Positions 24,131 to 36,330 of a DNA stretch of 64,000 nucleotides are shown here, piece after piece. The translations under genes were made by a program, and so were the position numbers. How positions within the stretch are numbered: position 1 is the stretch's first letter; each line of letters opens with the position of its first letter. The stretch covers positions 670,910 through 734,909 of the forward strand of contig NW_019776024.1 of NCBI RefSeq assembly GCF_001039355.2. Reading direction: 5' to 3'. The notes under the pieces are model-generated. The model did not search any database and was not told the DNA's origin. It saw nothing but the letters and a program-made list of their open reading frames with translations. Origin of the DNA: Lingula anatina (lineage: Eukaryota > Brachiopoda > Lingulata > Lingulida > Lingulidae).

Positions 24131-24645
24131 TTGTTTAAAACCAGGCCGGTCGCGACAGAACTCACGACCGTTTGAATAAAGATGGCTAGATACACAACCC
24201 ACGTTCTTAATCGCTTGAAAGGCTTGACGACACTTTGGACCCTTATTGAAGCTATCACAGCCATCGATAACAGCGAATACATAACGGAAAAAGTTGCCAC
24301 AGCGGTTTTTATCTTGCACCATGTTTCGTGCGTTGGTCCCTTAGCCATCGTTTGACCAAGGTGGATCGGAGCCGCAATAAGCGCGATGAGACAGTCAGCC
24401 AGCGACAAGGCCACCACGTAACAGTTGAATATAGTTCTCAGTGTTTTGTCTTTGTAGATGCAGATGATGACAACAATATGTCCTCCAGCGGAAAGGATGA
24501 TGATTATCAATAGCAGCACCGTGACGAAATTCAGTAAACGCAGAACAGTATCTGACGGAGAGACAAACTCATTGAAGTCTGTAAAGTTATTAGAGCTCGT
24601 ATTTGGCCAGGCCAGCGATGCTGTACTGAAGTTCGCGTTGTACAT
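23575..24645 (-). CDS. Orphan rhodopsin-class (class A) GPCR, intronless
   Basis: Single-exon 356 aa receptor. The N-terminus has N-glycosylation sequons (N5, N15, N20) and no signal peptide. Seven hydrophobic segments fall at about 36-63, 73-95, 111-133, 148-170, 210-234, 281-305 and 311-333. Family hallmarks present: LADC with D84 (2.50), the C110-C179 disulphide pair and NPIIY at 327-331. Hallmarks altered: TM1 has GGHIVV where GNxxV is usual, the DRY site reads SIRV (133-136), and TM6 has VNYTP instead of CWxP. It should sit in the plasma membrane and couple to G proteins, but the ligand cannot be inferred. A possible polyadenylation signal (TTTATT on the plus strand) lies at 23527-23532. 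A rearranged pseudogene copy sits 2.4 kb downstream. Confidence 0.9.
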   Translation of the reverse strand: MYNANFSTASLAWPNTSSNNFTDFNEFVSPSDTVLRLLNFVTVLLLIIIILSAGGHIVVIICIYKDKTLRTIFNCYVVALSLADCLIALIAAPIHLGQTMAKGPTHETWCKIKTAVATFSVMYSLLSMAVIASIRVQSVVKPFKRLRTWVVYLAIFIQTVVSSVATGLVLNNHSVMFPCRMTYLLKKKDTIYNFYHLFHKERSETEHAKTWLLVFIAAVMSFVVSIAFYTVIFCSLRSRSSIGIPPTDTNNSETTQGVAGAAHNTTTVLTASTAIQKADILTLKTALILTTMFFVNYTPSFFLGFTTSSGYLYPFVTALMYFHSAMNPIIYFWSSGKFRASFSKLLSNNCRHPHNG

Positions 24646-25471
24646 TATAACGATATATACGACTTCTCAGTTGACCCTGAAGTGTCTGACTCTATGTTCA
24701 GTTGTCATCAAATGCCTACTTACTCTGATATTTGATCCACTTGAAGTTGCGAGTTAGTGCGTCTGGCCCTCAGCGGAATAAGCGTATGACCGCCGACCAT
24801 TGGCCTTTTATTGACTTAAACGGCCACCATCTGTCCAATGGCAACGCTTGTTTATTGAGTTCAGACATTGTGAACAGTTATATATTCAAGATGTCGCATC
24901 GATACCATTTCAATCATAAACTGGTGATGACATAGGGTCTACATTCATTGCTGATAAAACATTATAGGCCTACGATAAAAATGAATTAAGATGAATATTA
25001 TATTTAGTTTAAGATGAAAGCCCCTATTTCAATAAATAAATGTAAAAGCAAATAAATATTTTGTAAGATACAAGTATTTTCACTTGTTACACAATCAAAG
25101 AGAAAGAAAATTAATTATATGCCTAATCTATATTATGTAAAAGTGCAATTACTTGTATTATGTACTTCGTTTGATGCTAAAAAACTCAAACAGAACATAA
25201 ACATTTGGGCATCTCTCTTAAAGAGATAAACACGCGCTTTCCTCTTATTCANGACTGATCGAGTGATTTATTCAGTTTGTCCCTTGGCATATCGACTTTA
25301 TGTGAGTCGTTTAAGAATCTAGTAGAGGTGGTTTATATGTGTTACTGGCAACCCACGCTCCACCGATGCTCGATTCATATGTACCTTTAAGTAATAATCC
25401 AAATAAAAAATAACGTTTTCACGACGTTATCAGATGGTAACATGATGGTAATGGTTTAGAAGAACATTATG
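24646..25471. other. Intergenic stretch upstream of GPCR
   Basis: No gene seen. AT-rich, with one isolated N at 25252. Confidence 0.45.
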
Positions 25472-27524
25472 CAGTCATATGGCAACTGGCTGCGCGTAGG
25501 AAAATATTCAGAACGGAGCGCGAGCGCCGAGATGACGTCGCGGTCGAAATTTTGTTAAATGCGTAACCATCGCAGAAATTCATGAATTTTCCTTAATTGC
25601 CCTCATACGTGCTTGTGAAAAATTAAGACATGGTAGCAGAGTTCACTACGTGTCTCGACGTGTGCGATTCACTTGCAAGGAAGCAGAAATGAACGAGTTA
25701 GAACTCAACGAAATCGACCAACGGGTCAATTTTGGGCCGTAGGAACACTGTAACAATTTGAGATTTCTCCTTTATTAGAAATAACGCATCTTAGTAAAGT
25801 CCGTAAAATGTGGCTTTTTTAATAAGAAATATAATTGTCAAGTTTCATCGAAGTTTATTGTAGCAACTTTTTATGCGAGCTGTTGAAGTGCATTTTTTGA
25901 CCCTATTCCGCTAGGTGTCAGCCATATTCTGACGTCATATTCTCCAATACAGAAGCAAGTGAAGGTCTGAAGATTTAATTAAATTTCGAAAAGTAAAATA
26001 CTTTTCACTTATTTGCACAATAAAATGGCCTTTTTTAGTATAATAAATAATATCTGAGGTGTTAAACTAATTTTACCTTCATGGATGTCTTATTTCAAAA
26101 GACGGACGTTTATCGGTTTCGCACCTGCACAAAACAAGCCGAGTGATGCGAATCCTCCTCGAAATTTGCTGCCATAAGTTTAATCTGCACAATCCTGAGT
26201 TACGAGTAGACTGAACACAACATATTCATTCTGTTTACCATTGCGGACTGCGGCTCTGCTTACACTGTATGTTTTTTATTCATATTAAAAATAATGAAAA
26301 ATAACCGACTTCTTATCATCTCGCAACGGTGAATTGAGAACGGCTTCGATAGTTTTTCCCGTGGTGTGGAGTTCTATGTGGAGTTCTATTAGTAGGATAT
26401 AAGAACAAGAAAAATTTGGCTTTTAAGGAAAAAGAAGAACTATATTTCTCATGGAAATCCTAAATTTTCCAGCTTAAAATATTCTTCAAAAACTCATATA
26501 TGTCAATTAAGTCAAATTTAAAATAATTTACCCTAAAATCTTGATTCTTCTATTATTCCCACACCCCCTTCATTTTGCAACTATGAACTAAGCCACCCAG
26601 CTATTTGAGATGTGGCATTTGAATCTTTGATACTTTTTGGATACATTTTTTCACTTGTCAAACTTGTTTACGAAAAGTTTTATAAATAGGTCAACGTTAT
26701 ATAACCTCCTGCATAAATGATATCAGAATACATAAACCCTATCTTAGGATCGATTTTTGTATAAATGATAAAATCCCACTGATGAAATCTAACAGAATAG
26801 GAGCAATTTTCAAAATGCACCTACAAAGTTACAGGGTTGCCTGTCGCATGCCATGCATCAAGGATAGGTGAAGGTCATTCAGGAAAATACTCACTGGGAT
26901 GACTAGTTTAAATCGGTTGCGTTCGATTCAACATCGTTCTCAGGTTAGTTTTTATTATATTTGAATAAATTTTTTAACTTTCAGCAGTTTCAAGGTCAAG
27001 AAATTTCACTGTTTGGCAGAGGTATCGAGAAACGTCATTTTTTCAGTTTTATTTCGTTGACTGTTGAATTCGGGAGCAGTGTGACTATACTAGAGATAAC
27101 GCATTCTTGAAACTTTGAAATTTTAAACCTATGATGATATTTTACATTATATCTAAAAATGAATAAAATTCAGGCTAGCAACTTTTTTCCTCGCACTATA
27201 GTCCCACCCCCTACGAGATACATTTTTTGGTTCATTTTTTTCCAAAGTCCTAAAATCGTGTCCGTATTTCATTCATAAATAATGCTCATTTCCGTAATGC
27301 TTTGAAACCACGGGTAAGAGTACATGCTTTTCTACATGTCTATAAAAAATGACTGCACAGAGTGCCCTTGTTAGATTTTAATAGAGCTTTATTAGCAAGG
27401 TATGGTTTTTCACGTCGGCCATCGCAGTTGTCCAATAACGGCGCTATTTCGTGACGCGGACTCACTGAAAAGTTTCAAATAACCGCCATGACGTTACGTT
27501 TTTCAGCCAGTTGCCATCTGACTG
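25472..27524. mobile_element. 2.05 kb terminal-inverted-repeat element, non-autonomous
   Basis: The left terminus CAGTCATATGGCAACTGG and its reverse complement at the right terminus (27504-27524) match at 20 of 21 positions. The same four bases, TATG, flank both ends, suggesting a 4 bp target duplication. There is no open reading frame of note inside, so it cannot encode its own transposase. Superfamily not assigned. Confidence 0.7.
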
Positions 27525-29371
27525 TATGGTAACGTTATGGGTGTTTTAACTCCATGCAAAATGGTGTACAGAAACGTTATAATTTGTAAAAAGATTCGAA
27601 GACCGTTTCTACAAAATTTTATGATACATGCAACGTCATTTTGTGGATTTTTATCAGCGTGTTTATAACATTGTGGGAAAACATTTTATGATGTTTTGAA
27701 AACATTTTTTATATAAATAACCAAAACACGTCTTATGCTGTTTGAACTACAGTTAGCGGTTAATTCCAAAATGGGCTTGGGCAAGTCGGCGACTAGAGCG
27801 GTGCAAACATTCGGACTATCGGTACCGAAATAACCAGCATGTCATGAAAGCTTAAATAAAGTATTATAATGAAAACCCCACTATCATCCCGATGTACATT
27901 ACTTCCGGAAAAAAATAATAGATATCAATACCGTAACGCATATTATCAAAATATGGAGAAAGGTGTTTGAAAATAAAAATGATAGTTGTTTCGTGCCTTT
28001 AGTGAACTAGTGAATTTTCCTAACCTGCTTTTCAGAAATACATTCCAATAAACTTCCTCGCAAGGTCAGCTAATACAAGGATGAATAAATACAGCTGTAA
28101 AAAAGATAGTAGGAAGTCAACGATGTTGACAGTTCACGGTACCCTGTTATAGAAAGAGATATCTATAGCAGGTAAAGGTGACCGTGTCTTCGTGTGTGTG
28201 TGTGTGTGTGTGTGTGTGAGTACGACTAAAACAATTGAAACACTTAGCACCTAAAAGTTAAACAAATACACCCTATATAAAGCCGTCAAACGCGTCATAC
28301 TGCTAAACACAAGCGTGTAACATGTTAAGAAGCTAAACATGTTAGGAGCTTAACGTGTGGAAAAAGTGAGACAAAACAGGCGCTTAGAAATGTGTTTAGG
28401 AGCTAAACACTGTTTTTACAGTGTACACGATTATCATTCACATAATTATATTTAACTGTGTGTATTCTTAATTTGTAATTTGTGTCTTAATCAAAGTACA
28501 AATGTCAATAAAATGACATTTTGAACTAACAAATATGTGATTGTGATTGTGTTGTATTTAAAAAAAAACAGCAAACTAACCTCAAAGACTCCTGTCAATT
28601 CATGCACACAAACACTTTTATATAAATTTTATAATAATAAAGAAACCAATGCTAATTTGGGGATAAAATTAGACTTCTGTCTCCAGGACTGTTTATCTGG
28701 CCCTGTAAATCTCAGCATAGGGTTTTCAAACAAATCAGTGACCAATTAAATAACAGTCCTTTTATTCCATTTTACTTTTACATTGTTTTGAAAAAGTACG
28801 TTCAACCAGCAAGCAGTGATACGACTACTGTCATTCATGTCTATCCTCATGTCTTGGGGTAGATTAGCTACAGTTTTCAAGATATTCCTTTAGTTAGGAA
28901 GTTGGCCTTGAGTTTTATAGGAATATAAATTGGCATCTCGCCTAGAAAAATGTCAAATCTGCGTGGAATTGATTTTACGACGGTAGCATAAACATATATC
29001 CTGTCGAACACGACTGATATAATGTTAAATGTTTTCTCTGTATCTCTTGAAGTCTAGCTTTTGCAACATCTTGGCTTATTATATTTCTGTATTTACAATT
29101 TTATTGAAGTCAGAAATATTTAATCATAATTTTGCTCACACATGTTTTGGATGAACGGTTGCTAGCAAAAGAGTTAATTATTTATGATCCATTTAGCGTA
29201 AAACTGCCAATCTAACAGCCATTATTCCCGCACGTACCTCGTAATTGTTAAGAAGCTTTTCAATAAATATTTAAAGTTGTTTTTGTGCAGCACCGAAATG
29301 TGATTTAAAACCACGGCAAAGCAAGGAAAAGTGACAAACGATTGCAAGGTTCTCATGCTAGCGGTTTCACC
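27525..29371. other. Intergenic stretch before the vWA-lectin gene
   Basis: No gene seen. It holds a (GT)n tract at about 28193-28218. A segment at about 28320-28430 ends in CTAAACACTGTTTTTACAGTG, resembling one terminus of a small transposon; I could not find its partner end. The last few hundred bases presumably hold the promoter of the lectin gene. Confidence 0.4.
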
Positions 29372-32300
29372 ATGAGAATGTCCTGGGTATTAACGGTAGT
29401 TCTCTTCTCTGCCTCTGCTTTGGCAAAGAAAACAGAACCGAGAAGCGTCAAAGGTAACTTATTATGTTCATAAATTATCAAACTTTGCTGAAGATGTTGA
29501 AGTTTTTTAAATTTCAGAATTAAAAGTCATTTTAATGCGTCATATTATTCTGACTTTTTTGATAGAGACAATTAAAAGAAATACTTTATATCATTACTAT
29601 CAGACCTTCGTCAATCGGCTTTATAATGCAAAAGTGAATAAGCATTTGGCAGCTCATCTAAAACTTAACATAAGTCAAGTTTGCTGGATCCGATCACGCC
29701 TATCACGTTTGGCTACCATTTCCAGGAGAACTTGTCATTTGCAGCGAAAACGACGCAGTGGACCTAGTGTTTCTGCTGGACGCCTCCAAGAGCGTGGGCT
29801 TCAAAAACTATGGACGGGTGGTCGGCTTTGTCCAGGATTTTGTGAATGTGTACGAGATAGGACCTGGTCACACCCGTATTGGTCTAGTCTACTTCAGTGT
29901 AAAGGCGACTAAATACATGGGCTTGGCAGACTTCGCGGGTGAGAAGTAGTTCCATTCTGTATTTTATAAGTTACAATTAAATAGGCATTTAAAATAACAT
30001 GAAGAAAATGTGTAGTGTGTCCCCAAATATCTTAACTTGGCAATCGTGATTTTGATCAACGCTTCGTTTGTATCGGAGCTTGTTCCACGGCAGTTTTTTT
30101 TTAAGTTTGTATGTACATGTAGTACATTATGTAATGTTCTGTCATCAATAACATTGTCCATGGTGAAATGTGTTTATAGACATTTTAGTGACCCCTTGAT
30201 AAGGGTGCTCTTGTGACAAGAACAAAACTGCTTCGCTACTATTTTGTTCCAAATAAGTAGGTGACTTTTATCACTAAAACGTCATTTACAAGATAGATTA
30301 GAAAAAAATCAGAGAAAAAATGCTTGACTGTACCCACTCAGCACATGGTCTGTATACAATTTCTTATCGAGAAACTTTATATTTTAAACTTGTAAAGGAA
30401 CTAAACGGTTTCTAAAGAGTTTTTCTCCATCTGCCGTTTCCCATTTTAACGACAAATGTCGAATTTTAGCAGCCATATTGTAATCTTGAAACTTTATACA
30501 TTTAGCACGAATAGCAATTAAATTTCCGTTATATATGAAATTTCAGTTCGTTTAATTAAACCCTTACCTTATCTTATCTTATAGTATCTGACATACCCAA
30601 CATAGAGAAACAATGCATGTGCTTTATAAAAGTACGCTTCGTTATCGTCCAATATTAAGTACAGTATATCCGAAGTCTTCGAGGCGAGGCTAAATTGAAC
30701 TCTTCTTTTTGTTTTGCGATTATAGACAAGCAAGCCATTTTGGATCATATCGGTCTGATGAGTGAAAAAACATTTAAGAATGAGTTGGGCGGTAGAACCA
30801 ACACTTCGGGGGGCTTGGCAGTCGTTCATAGCGTCTTCCATGCAAGCCCCAGGACCGAGACTGACGCAAAGATGGTGATTCTCATTAGTGATGGGAAACC
30901 AAACTCTGACAAAGAATTAACGGTTCCGAACGCTGATAAACTGAAGGCAGACGGGATCCAGATAATGACTATAGGGGTCGGGAACTCCATCCGAAGGTAC
31001 AATCAAAATCTTTTTATGTCTGCATGTCCACAGTCCTGGGTAACAAATTAGGGTATCATATTTGAAAGTCTGTCAAAATATTCCTATGTGTTGGATTACA
31101 ATGGGTGTGATTTCATGTGAAAAGGGATTGATTTGTCTTATAATAAGAAGCAATTTTGTGCTCCCATCCATGTCTGTGTATTTTAAAGTTTGTAATTAGC
31201 CGAAAATGACACTCAAACAGCGCTTAAATCGGGAACGCAGACATACCAGTCTGATTTGCAGTTGTCCATTATAGAAAAGAATTAAAGCTCTCAGATTAGT
31301 ATTGACATGGTTTTGGTCATCCCGGGAATAACTTTCGGCAGACACACTAGAGAAATACAAAAACTGTTCTTATTTGCAAATTTTGATGGTTGAAGAAGAC
31401 GGGTTATTGTTCGTAACCATTGTTTCTGTTTTCAACTTGTGTGTGATCCCCCATTCACATTAACTATACACATCGTTTCGGGATTTAAATATCACTGCTC
31501 TTCATAAAGCAACAAAGGCGTAGGGAAATCCTGTCATCTGAGCGTGTTTACACATATATTACATATATGACTCAATTCTGTTTCAATTCCTTTAAAAAAA
31601 GGAAAACCAAAGCTAGCGTATAGTTTCGTTTCCCCGGTCACACGAGACCAATTCAACTAGCTTTATCCGTTTTCCGATTTTTTAAAAATTATATTTATCA
31701 ATTAATTTATTATTATTATTATTATTATTCCTTTTTGACGTGTAACGCACGAAAGACAATTTCATATCATCGCTGTTTAAACGCCGATTCAGGATCTCTT
31801 CCCTGATAAATTTTATGTGTTTATTGTTACAATTTCCAAAATGTATGAATATCATGCAAAATACGATGCATATTCTAAGCGGAAAGCGTGCTCACAAGAT
31901 TGGCACCATGTTGAAAGTTTGATGCCAATGTCCCATTGTTGTTACCCAGTATCGTGGACGTGGAGATGTATAGAACTTGGACTGACATGTAGTATTCTTG
32001 AAAAGATAGAAGGTTCCTAACGACTTGCAGCGCTGCTTTCCATCATTCCTTAATGAGATGAATTTAATTGTCGTTTCAGAGACAATCTTGAGTTGATCGC
32101 CTCGGAACCATTCGACAGCTACGTTTTTACCACAAAGAACTTCAATGATTTGATCTCCAAGACACAGGAACTGATCGCGACAGCTTGTAAAAATGGTAAG
32201 CAGATGTGACGATCGAAACTGAGGGTTCGTGCCACAGAGAGTCCAAACTCCATTTAGGTTAGGGTTAGCCTGACGTAAGTGGGTCAAAATGTAGGACGAG

Positions 32301-34818
32301 GTTTACCTGAGCAAATTAACGGGAACCGGACTCTCTATCATGTGAAACTCTCCGTCGCGTCCCACCTGGCTTCATTGGTAATGATTGAGAGACTCAAAGT
32401 GGAAGAGAGGTCAAGTTTATGTCACCATTATTTTACATTATTCCCTTCTTTTGTGACTTTATTGCGAATTTGGAACTTTCGTTTCTGTTGCAGTCGAATA
32501 CTTAAAGTGTCCACCTCATGAGAGGAGCATGCAGATTCTCGCAGAACAGCACGCGGCAATCGATGAGGCTATAGCCGACTTACAAAACGCCAAGGACCTG
32601 CTGTGGGAACTGGATCACCGATGCAATGGTAAACTAAGTTTTGAAGCCAATCTTAGATTTAAAAGCTATTTCTCTGACAGTTGGTGACCATTTTAGATTT
32701 ATCAAATTGCACCATAATGATTCTAAATAGTAAACGGATTTATATTCATAAATTTCTCGTGCATAATTGGTATGAAATAATTATATCAGCAAAGATTATG
32801 GGCCCTTTATACTAGGGTGAACATTTCTATAGTAATCCAGACCATCTTGGTTATTTGTAAACGAGATTGCGATTTCAGTCAGGCCTATAACATGTACACA
32901 AACAAGTTTATGTGCGCACGCGTGTGCAAACGTATGTGTGTATGCGTGTGTGTGCGCGCGTACGTCCGTATGTAAAAAGTTTTGACAAGATTGAAAAGAT
33001 CAGCCATTCTGCTATTTTCCAGTGAACCCGTGCCCCAGTTGTTTCGTGCGTAATGATGACTTCAAATCCTGCTACATTTTCGTTGCTGAGACAGTGAGCT
33101 GGGCTGACGCCGACCGACTGTGTGCCCGCCTTTACGGGGCCCGTCTGGCGTCCCTGAATTCCGCTGAAGAATTCAACTACATCAAAGGCGAGCCCTTCAA
33201 TGACAGTGGTGTCGCTTCCTCAGGTAAACCTTCCTTCCTGTGCATATGAAGTGGACCACATGTGGAAAGACACAGTAAAATCACTGGTTAAGGCAGATTT
33301 TACGATGATAAACGCGGGCACTTCTTTCAGTGGCTCTCTCTTAAATCACTCGAGGTATTGAAATTTTACCTTGATACAGTTGCAGGGTTGTTCTTTCAAG
33401 AATAATTAAATTGATTGTGACCTTAACTTTGAAAGGAGGTCAAGGTAACCATCTCATGAACATCTCATAAGAATTATCCATGTTATGTTCAGGACATATT
33501 TTTAACTAAATTCTATTATCTATACTGATAAACTTTTGTTTTTCTTTAGTTCGTTTAGCTACTTTTGAAGACATTTATATTAGAGGGGGCGTATATAACT
33601 AAAACTCCCTATTAAAAGTATTACCAAAGACTTCACAGACTTGGTCAAAAAGGTTTTCCCACCATAAATCCCATGTGTTTGTGTTCATCCCATTGGCAAG
33701 AGGTGATTTGCAGATATGCAATGTTCTGAGGATTAAGCAACGATCTTTGAGCCCTTATATTAACCCTACTGAGAACCTTGATGTGTGCAATACAGAAGAG
33801 AATCAATCCCCCCCAAAATTTGGGCCATCCCCACAAAGCTATTTTAAAAGAATGAGACAATTTTCCACAATACAGAATTCTTTCCCTTGCTGAAAGCATG
33901 GCGCACCGCAGGAGATAATTGAAGTACGCAGTAGACATGGACGCTATTAGACACGTGGCTTTTAACGAGCACATGCTTATGCTCATTGTTTGTACATTTG
34001 GTGTTGTCTTTTTTATTTTAAGGACATTTTTTCACCTCTGGAAATCATTGTGGAACACCAGATTCCCGAGATTTAAGGGTTGCATGCTCTAAATTTAATA
34101 ACTGGTAAAAATATGGAAATCTTCCCCGTTGTTTTGCATTCTGTACCATGATTCGTGTCAGGTGTGGTATCTGGAATAAAAAAAATCCTGTTCAAAATGG
34201 TTTACAGATGTGAGGTGATCATTTGTAAGCAAAAATGCACAGTATCAGAGGTGGGTCAACCTTTTTGACTAAGTCTGTATGTAGTACACTGCCTCATGGT
34301 CAGTTCCCCAGTTTCTAATACACTGTTACTAGTAGTTAAGAACAGAGTGTTCAAAACCACAGCTGTGTTTCTGCACGTTTGGCGTTTGAAGATACAATAC
34401 AATACAATACATGCATTTTATTTCATGTGGGGTATAAATTGAAAGGAAACATTAGCTTTGCAGCTATTCACTGACTGGGTAAGGACAAACATTTCTGTAA
34501 ATAATGCAATATTTACACATGAAGTCTAGTAAGACAAAAAAGACTAAAAATATACAAATGCACACAAAAATAAAATACGATAGTTCAATATTGCCCTGGT
34601 TCTCTTTTTCAGGGATCGATAAATGGTGGATCAGCGGCAACGACCTGATGGAACGCGGCACTTTGATGTGGGCGGGGGATGGTCACTCTGTGAAAGTCGA
34701 CGTCACTGGGGACCCTGACACTGGTCGGTGCGTCTTCTTGGATGGTGCACACAACCTTAGGATGACAAGAGGTGCTTGTGGTGTGGCCCATGGTTTCGTG
34801 TGCGAGCGAGGTTTCTAA
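29372..34818 (+). CDS. Secreted von Willebrand A domain - C-type lectin domain protein, 7 exons
   Basis: Exons 29372-29453, 29726-29938, 30726-30996, 32080-32195, 32494-32628, 33023-33223 and 34613-34818 join in frame to 407 aa; all introns are GT-AG. A signal peptide (MRMSWVLTVVLFSASALA) is followed by a vWA domain (about 33-215) with a full MIDAS: DASKS at 46-50, T123/T125, and D154 in LISDGKP. Next come a helical, charged linker (about 216-272) and a C-type lectin domain (about 276-407) with the expected cysteines and a WWISGND core. Exon borders match domain borders, as in matrilin-like secreted proteins. The EPN/QPD and WND calcium-sugar motifs of classic lectins are not visible, so the ligand may be protein or a non-canonical glycan. 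Likely extracellular; a recognition or matrix role is inferred. Confidence 0.93.
31022..31980. repeat. About 1 kb dispersed repeat, copy in lectin-gene intron 3
   Basis: Colinear with 46176-47270, for example GTTGGATTACAATGGG and GATGCATATTCTAAGCGG in both. It shares hundreds of bases with small indels and has no obvious coding capacity. The copy lies within the intron between vWA exons 3 and 4. Confidence 0.8.
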
Positions 34819-35640
34819 GATCGATATACATTGATTTACCCTCCCAAAAAGAGTCGATGGATTGGGTTACGTTTTTTCAACAAGGTTTTCTTCAATTATA
34901 GACGATTCTTTCTACAACAGTACTGGACTCTCTAATTACCGTTTTCTCAAAGTGCTTTTCCTCGGTTTATCGCGGTTTTAGAGGTACGTGTAAGCTGTAT
35001 TTGTTAAGATGCTTGTCTACTAGACTTTATATGCATAGTCTAGACCAGGGGTTTGTGACTTAGACGTACGTTCTCAGTGTTGACAACTGCTGTATCTCCC
35101 TTCACTGAATAATGACAGTTGCAAAGCTCCTCCATTGTTATGCGTAGTACAACATTCATTTACAAAGGCTTTTGAAGCCTGCCGCCAGCACAGCCTTCTC
35201 GATGACGCCTGCGTAGTTCAAACGTTGCATTGTACTCATTGCCTCTTCCTTAATAAACTAACGAATATAGACGGTGTCCATATTGTGACGACGTCTGACC
35301 TCGTCCAGTTTGCTCGTTTTGTTGACACGGAAAATTGAATTGTTAATATTAAAAGGACACTTTTATATTTTTCTCGGAATAATAACAGGAAAAAACAAAG
35401 TTATGCGCATTTTCGTTAGCATATATTACGCCACAAACTTAATGTTTATATCTATAGCCGTTGGATGTATAAAAATGTAAAAAAAAAAGCAGAAAGTTTT
35501 TTTAGGGAATATACATATAGTAGTTTCAAAAAACAATTCTGAAGACATTTCATTATTTTCAATCAAATTAGATTTTATTTCTTTCTCCTTTCTATTTTCA
35601 AAATCTTCTATCGCATATTTATGCACCATGGCTCGGTTGT
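34819..35640. other. 3' flank of the lectin gene and intergenic DNA
   Basis: An AATAAA at 35252-35257 is a good candidate polyadenylation signal, about 430 bases after the lectin stop. No further gene seen before the TIL gene on the other strand. Confidence 0.5.
35252..35257 (+). terminator. Candidate polyadenylation signal for the vWA-lectin gene
   Basis: AATAAA downstream of the stop codon at 34818. Assignment is by position only. Confidence 0.4.
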
Positions 35641-36330
35641 CTAGGCAGCATTGCAATCCGCCCTGGTTCCACATGTCCAGGGATCAGGTGACAGTAGGAT
35701 CGGTTTATCCTTGGGACACACGCAGCCTCGCCAGCACAACCTGACGCACGGCGGAGGGTCACGTGACGTGCACGTGGTCGGGCACTTCCAGGCACATTTT
35801 GATTGGTCTTCCAGGATCACCAGATCACCGGGGCACTCTAAGGAAAACGGAGTAAGATGAACAAACACATACAGTTACAGCAATACTGATGGACGCTGTT
35901 TAAAAAGAATCTAAGTCCGAAAATTGGTCTTAACCTGATACGAGACAAGTCTCAACGAGAATGAGTGCGTGCGTGTTACTCTCATCAGCCTGCTTAAGTC
36001 TCTTATTCAAAAATAGTGGATGGAACCAGGTGTAACAGGAATGAAGTTCGCTAGGAGCCTTAGTCCGTTCCCCAGTACTTTGTATTACTTTGCACAGGTG
36101 TTATTCGTTCCATTCATTAACCCCAATAATTCAACTAACCCTTACCAGTACCAATCATATGGGAGCACGGACTTCCATTCCTAGGACTACCATTCCTGTA
36201 ACACCAGCATATTTGAATATTAAATATTAAAACTTGTTTGCATACTTCCATTATCAGCTGGAGGGTAACGAACCGATCCCGAGAAAGCTGCAATACCCGC
36301 AATTAGCAAAATCACCAACAGGGCCCGCAT
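35641..36330 (-). CDS. Secreted TIL-type cysteine-rich peptide (protease-inhibitor-like), 2 exons
   Basis: Exon 1 (36246-36330) encodes the signal peptide MRALLVILLIAGIAAFSG and a short linker. Exon 2 (35641-35837) encodes the rest; the product is 93 aa. The mature region has ten cysteines in the trypsin-inhibitor-like (TIL) arrangement, including CAWKC, TTC, the GCVC doublet and a final TCGTRADC. TIL domains are typically small secreted serine-protease inhibitors with a reactive loop between the central cysteines. They also occur as modules in larger mucins and vWD proteins; here the length and stop codon argue for a stand-alone peptide. The gene faces the lectin gene tail to tail. An inhibitory role is inferred. 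Confidence 0.85.
36030..36204. mobile_element. MITE with GTGTAACAGGAATG ends, in TIL gene intron
   Basis: It starts GTGTAACAGGAATG and ends CATTCCTGTAACAC, forming an inverted repeat. The interior (CCTTAGTCCGTTCCC, then CACAGGTG, then CGGACTTCC) recurs at about 38464-38628. A small non-autonomous DNA element. Confidence 0.7.

Noticed and set aside
29535-29912. 125-codon plus-strand frame overlapping vWA exon 2
   Set aside because: Wrong frame over the conserved vWA exon; the DLVFLLDASKSVG frame is the coding one.
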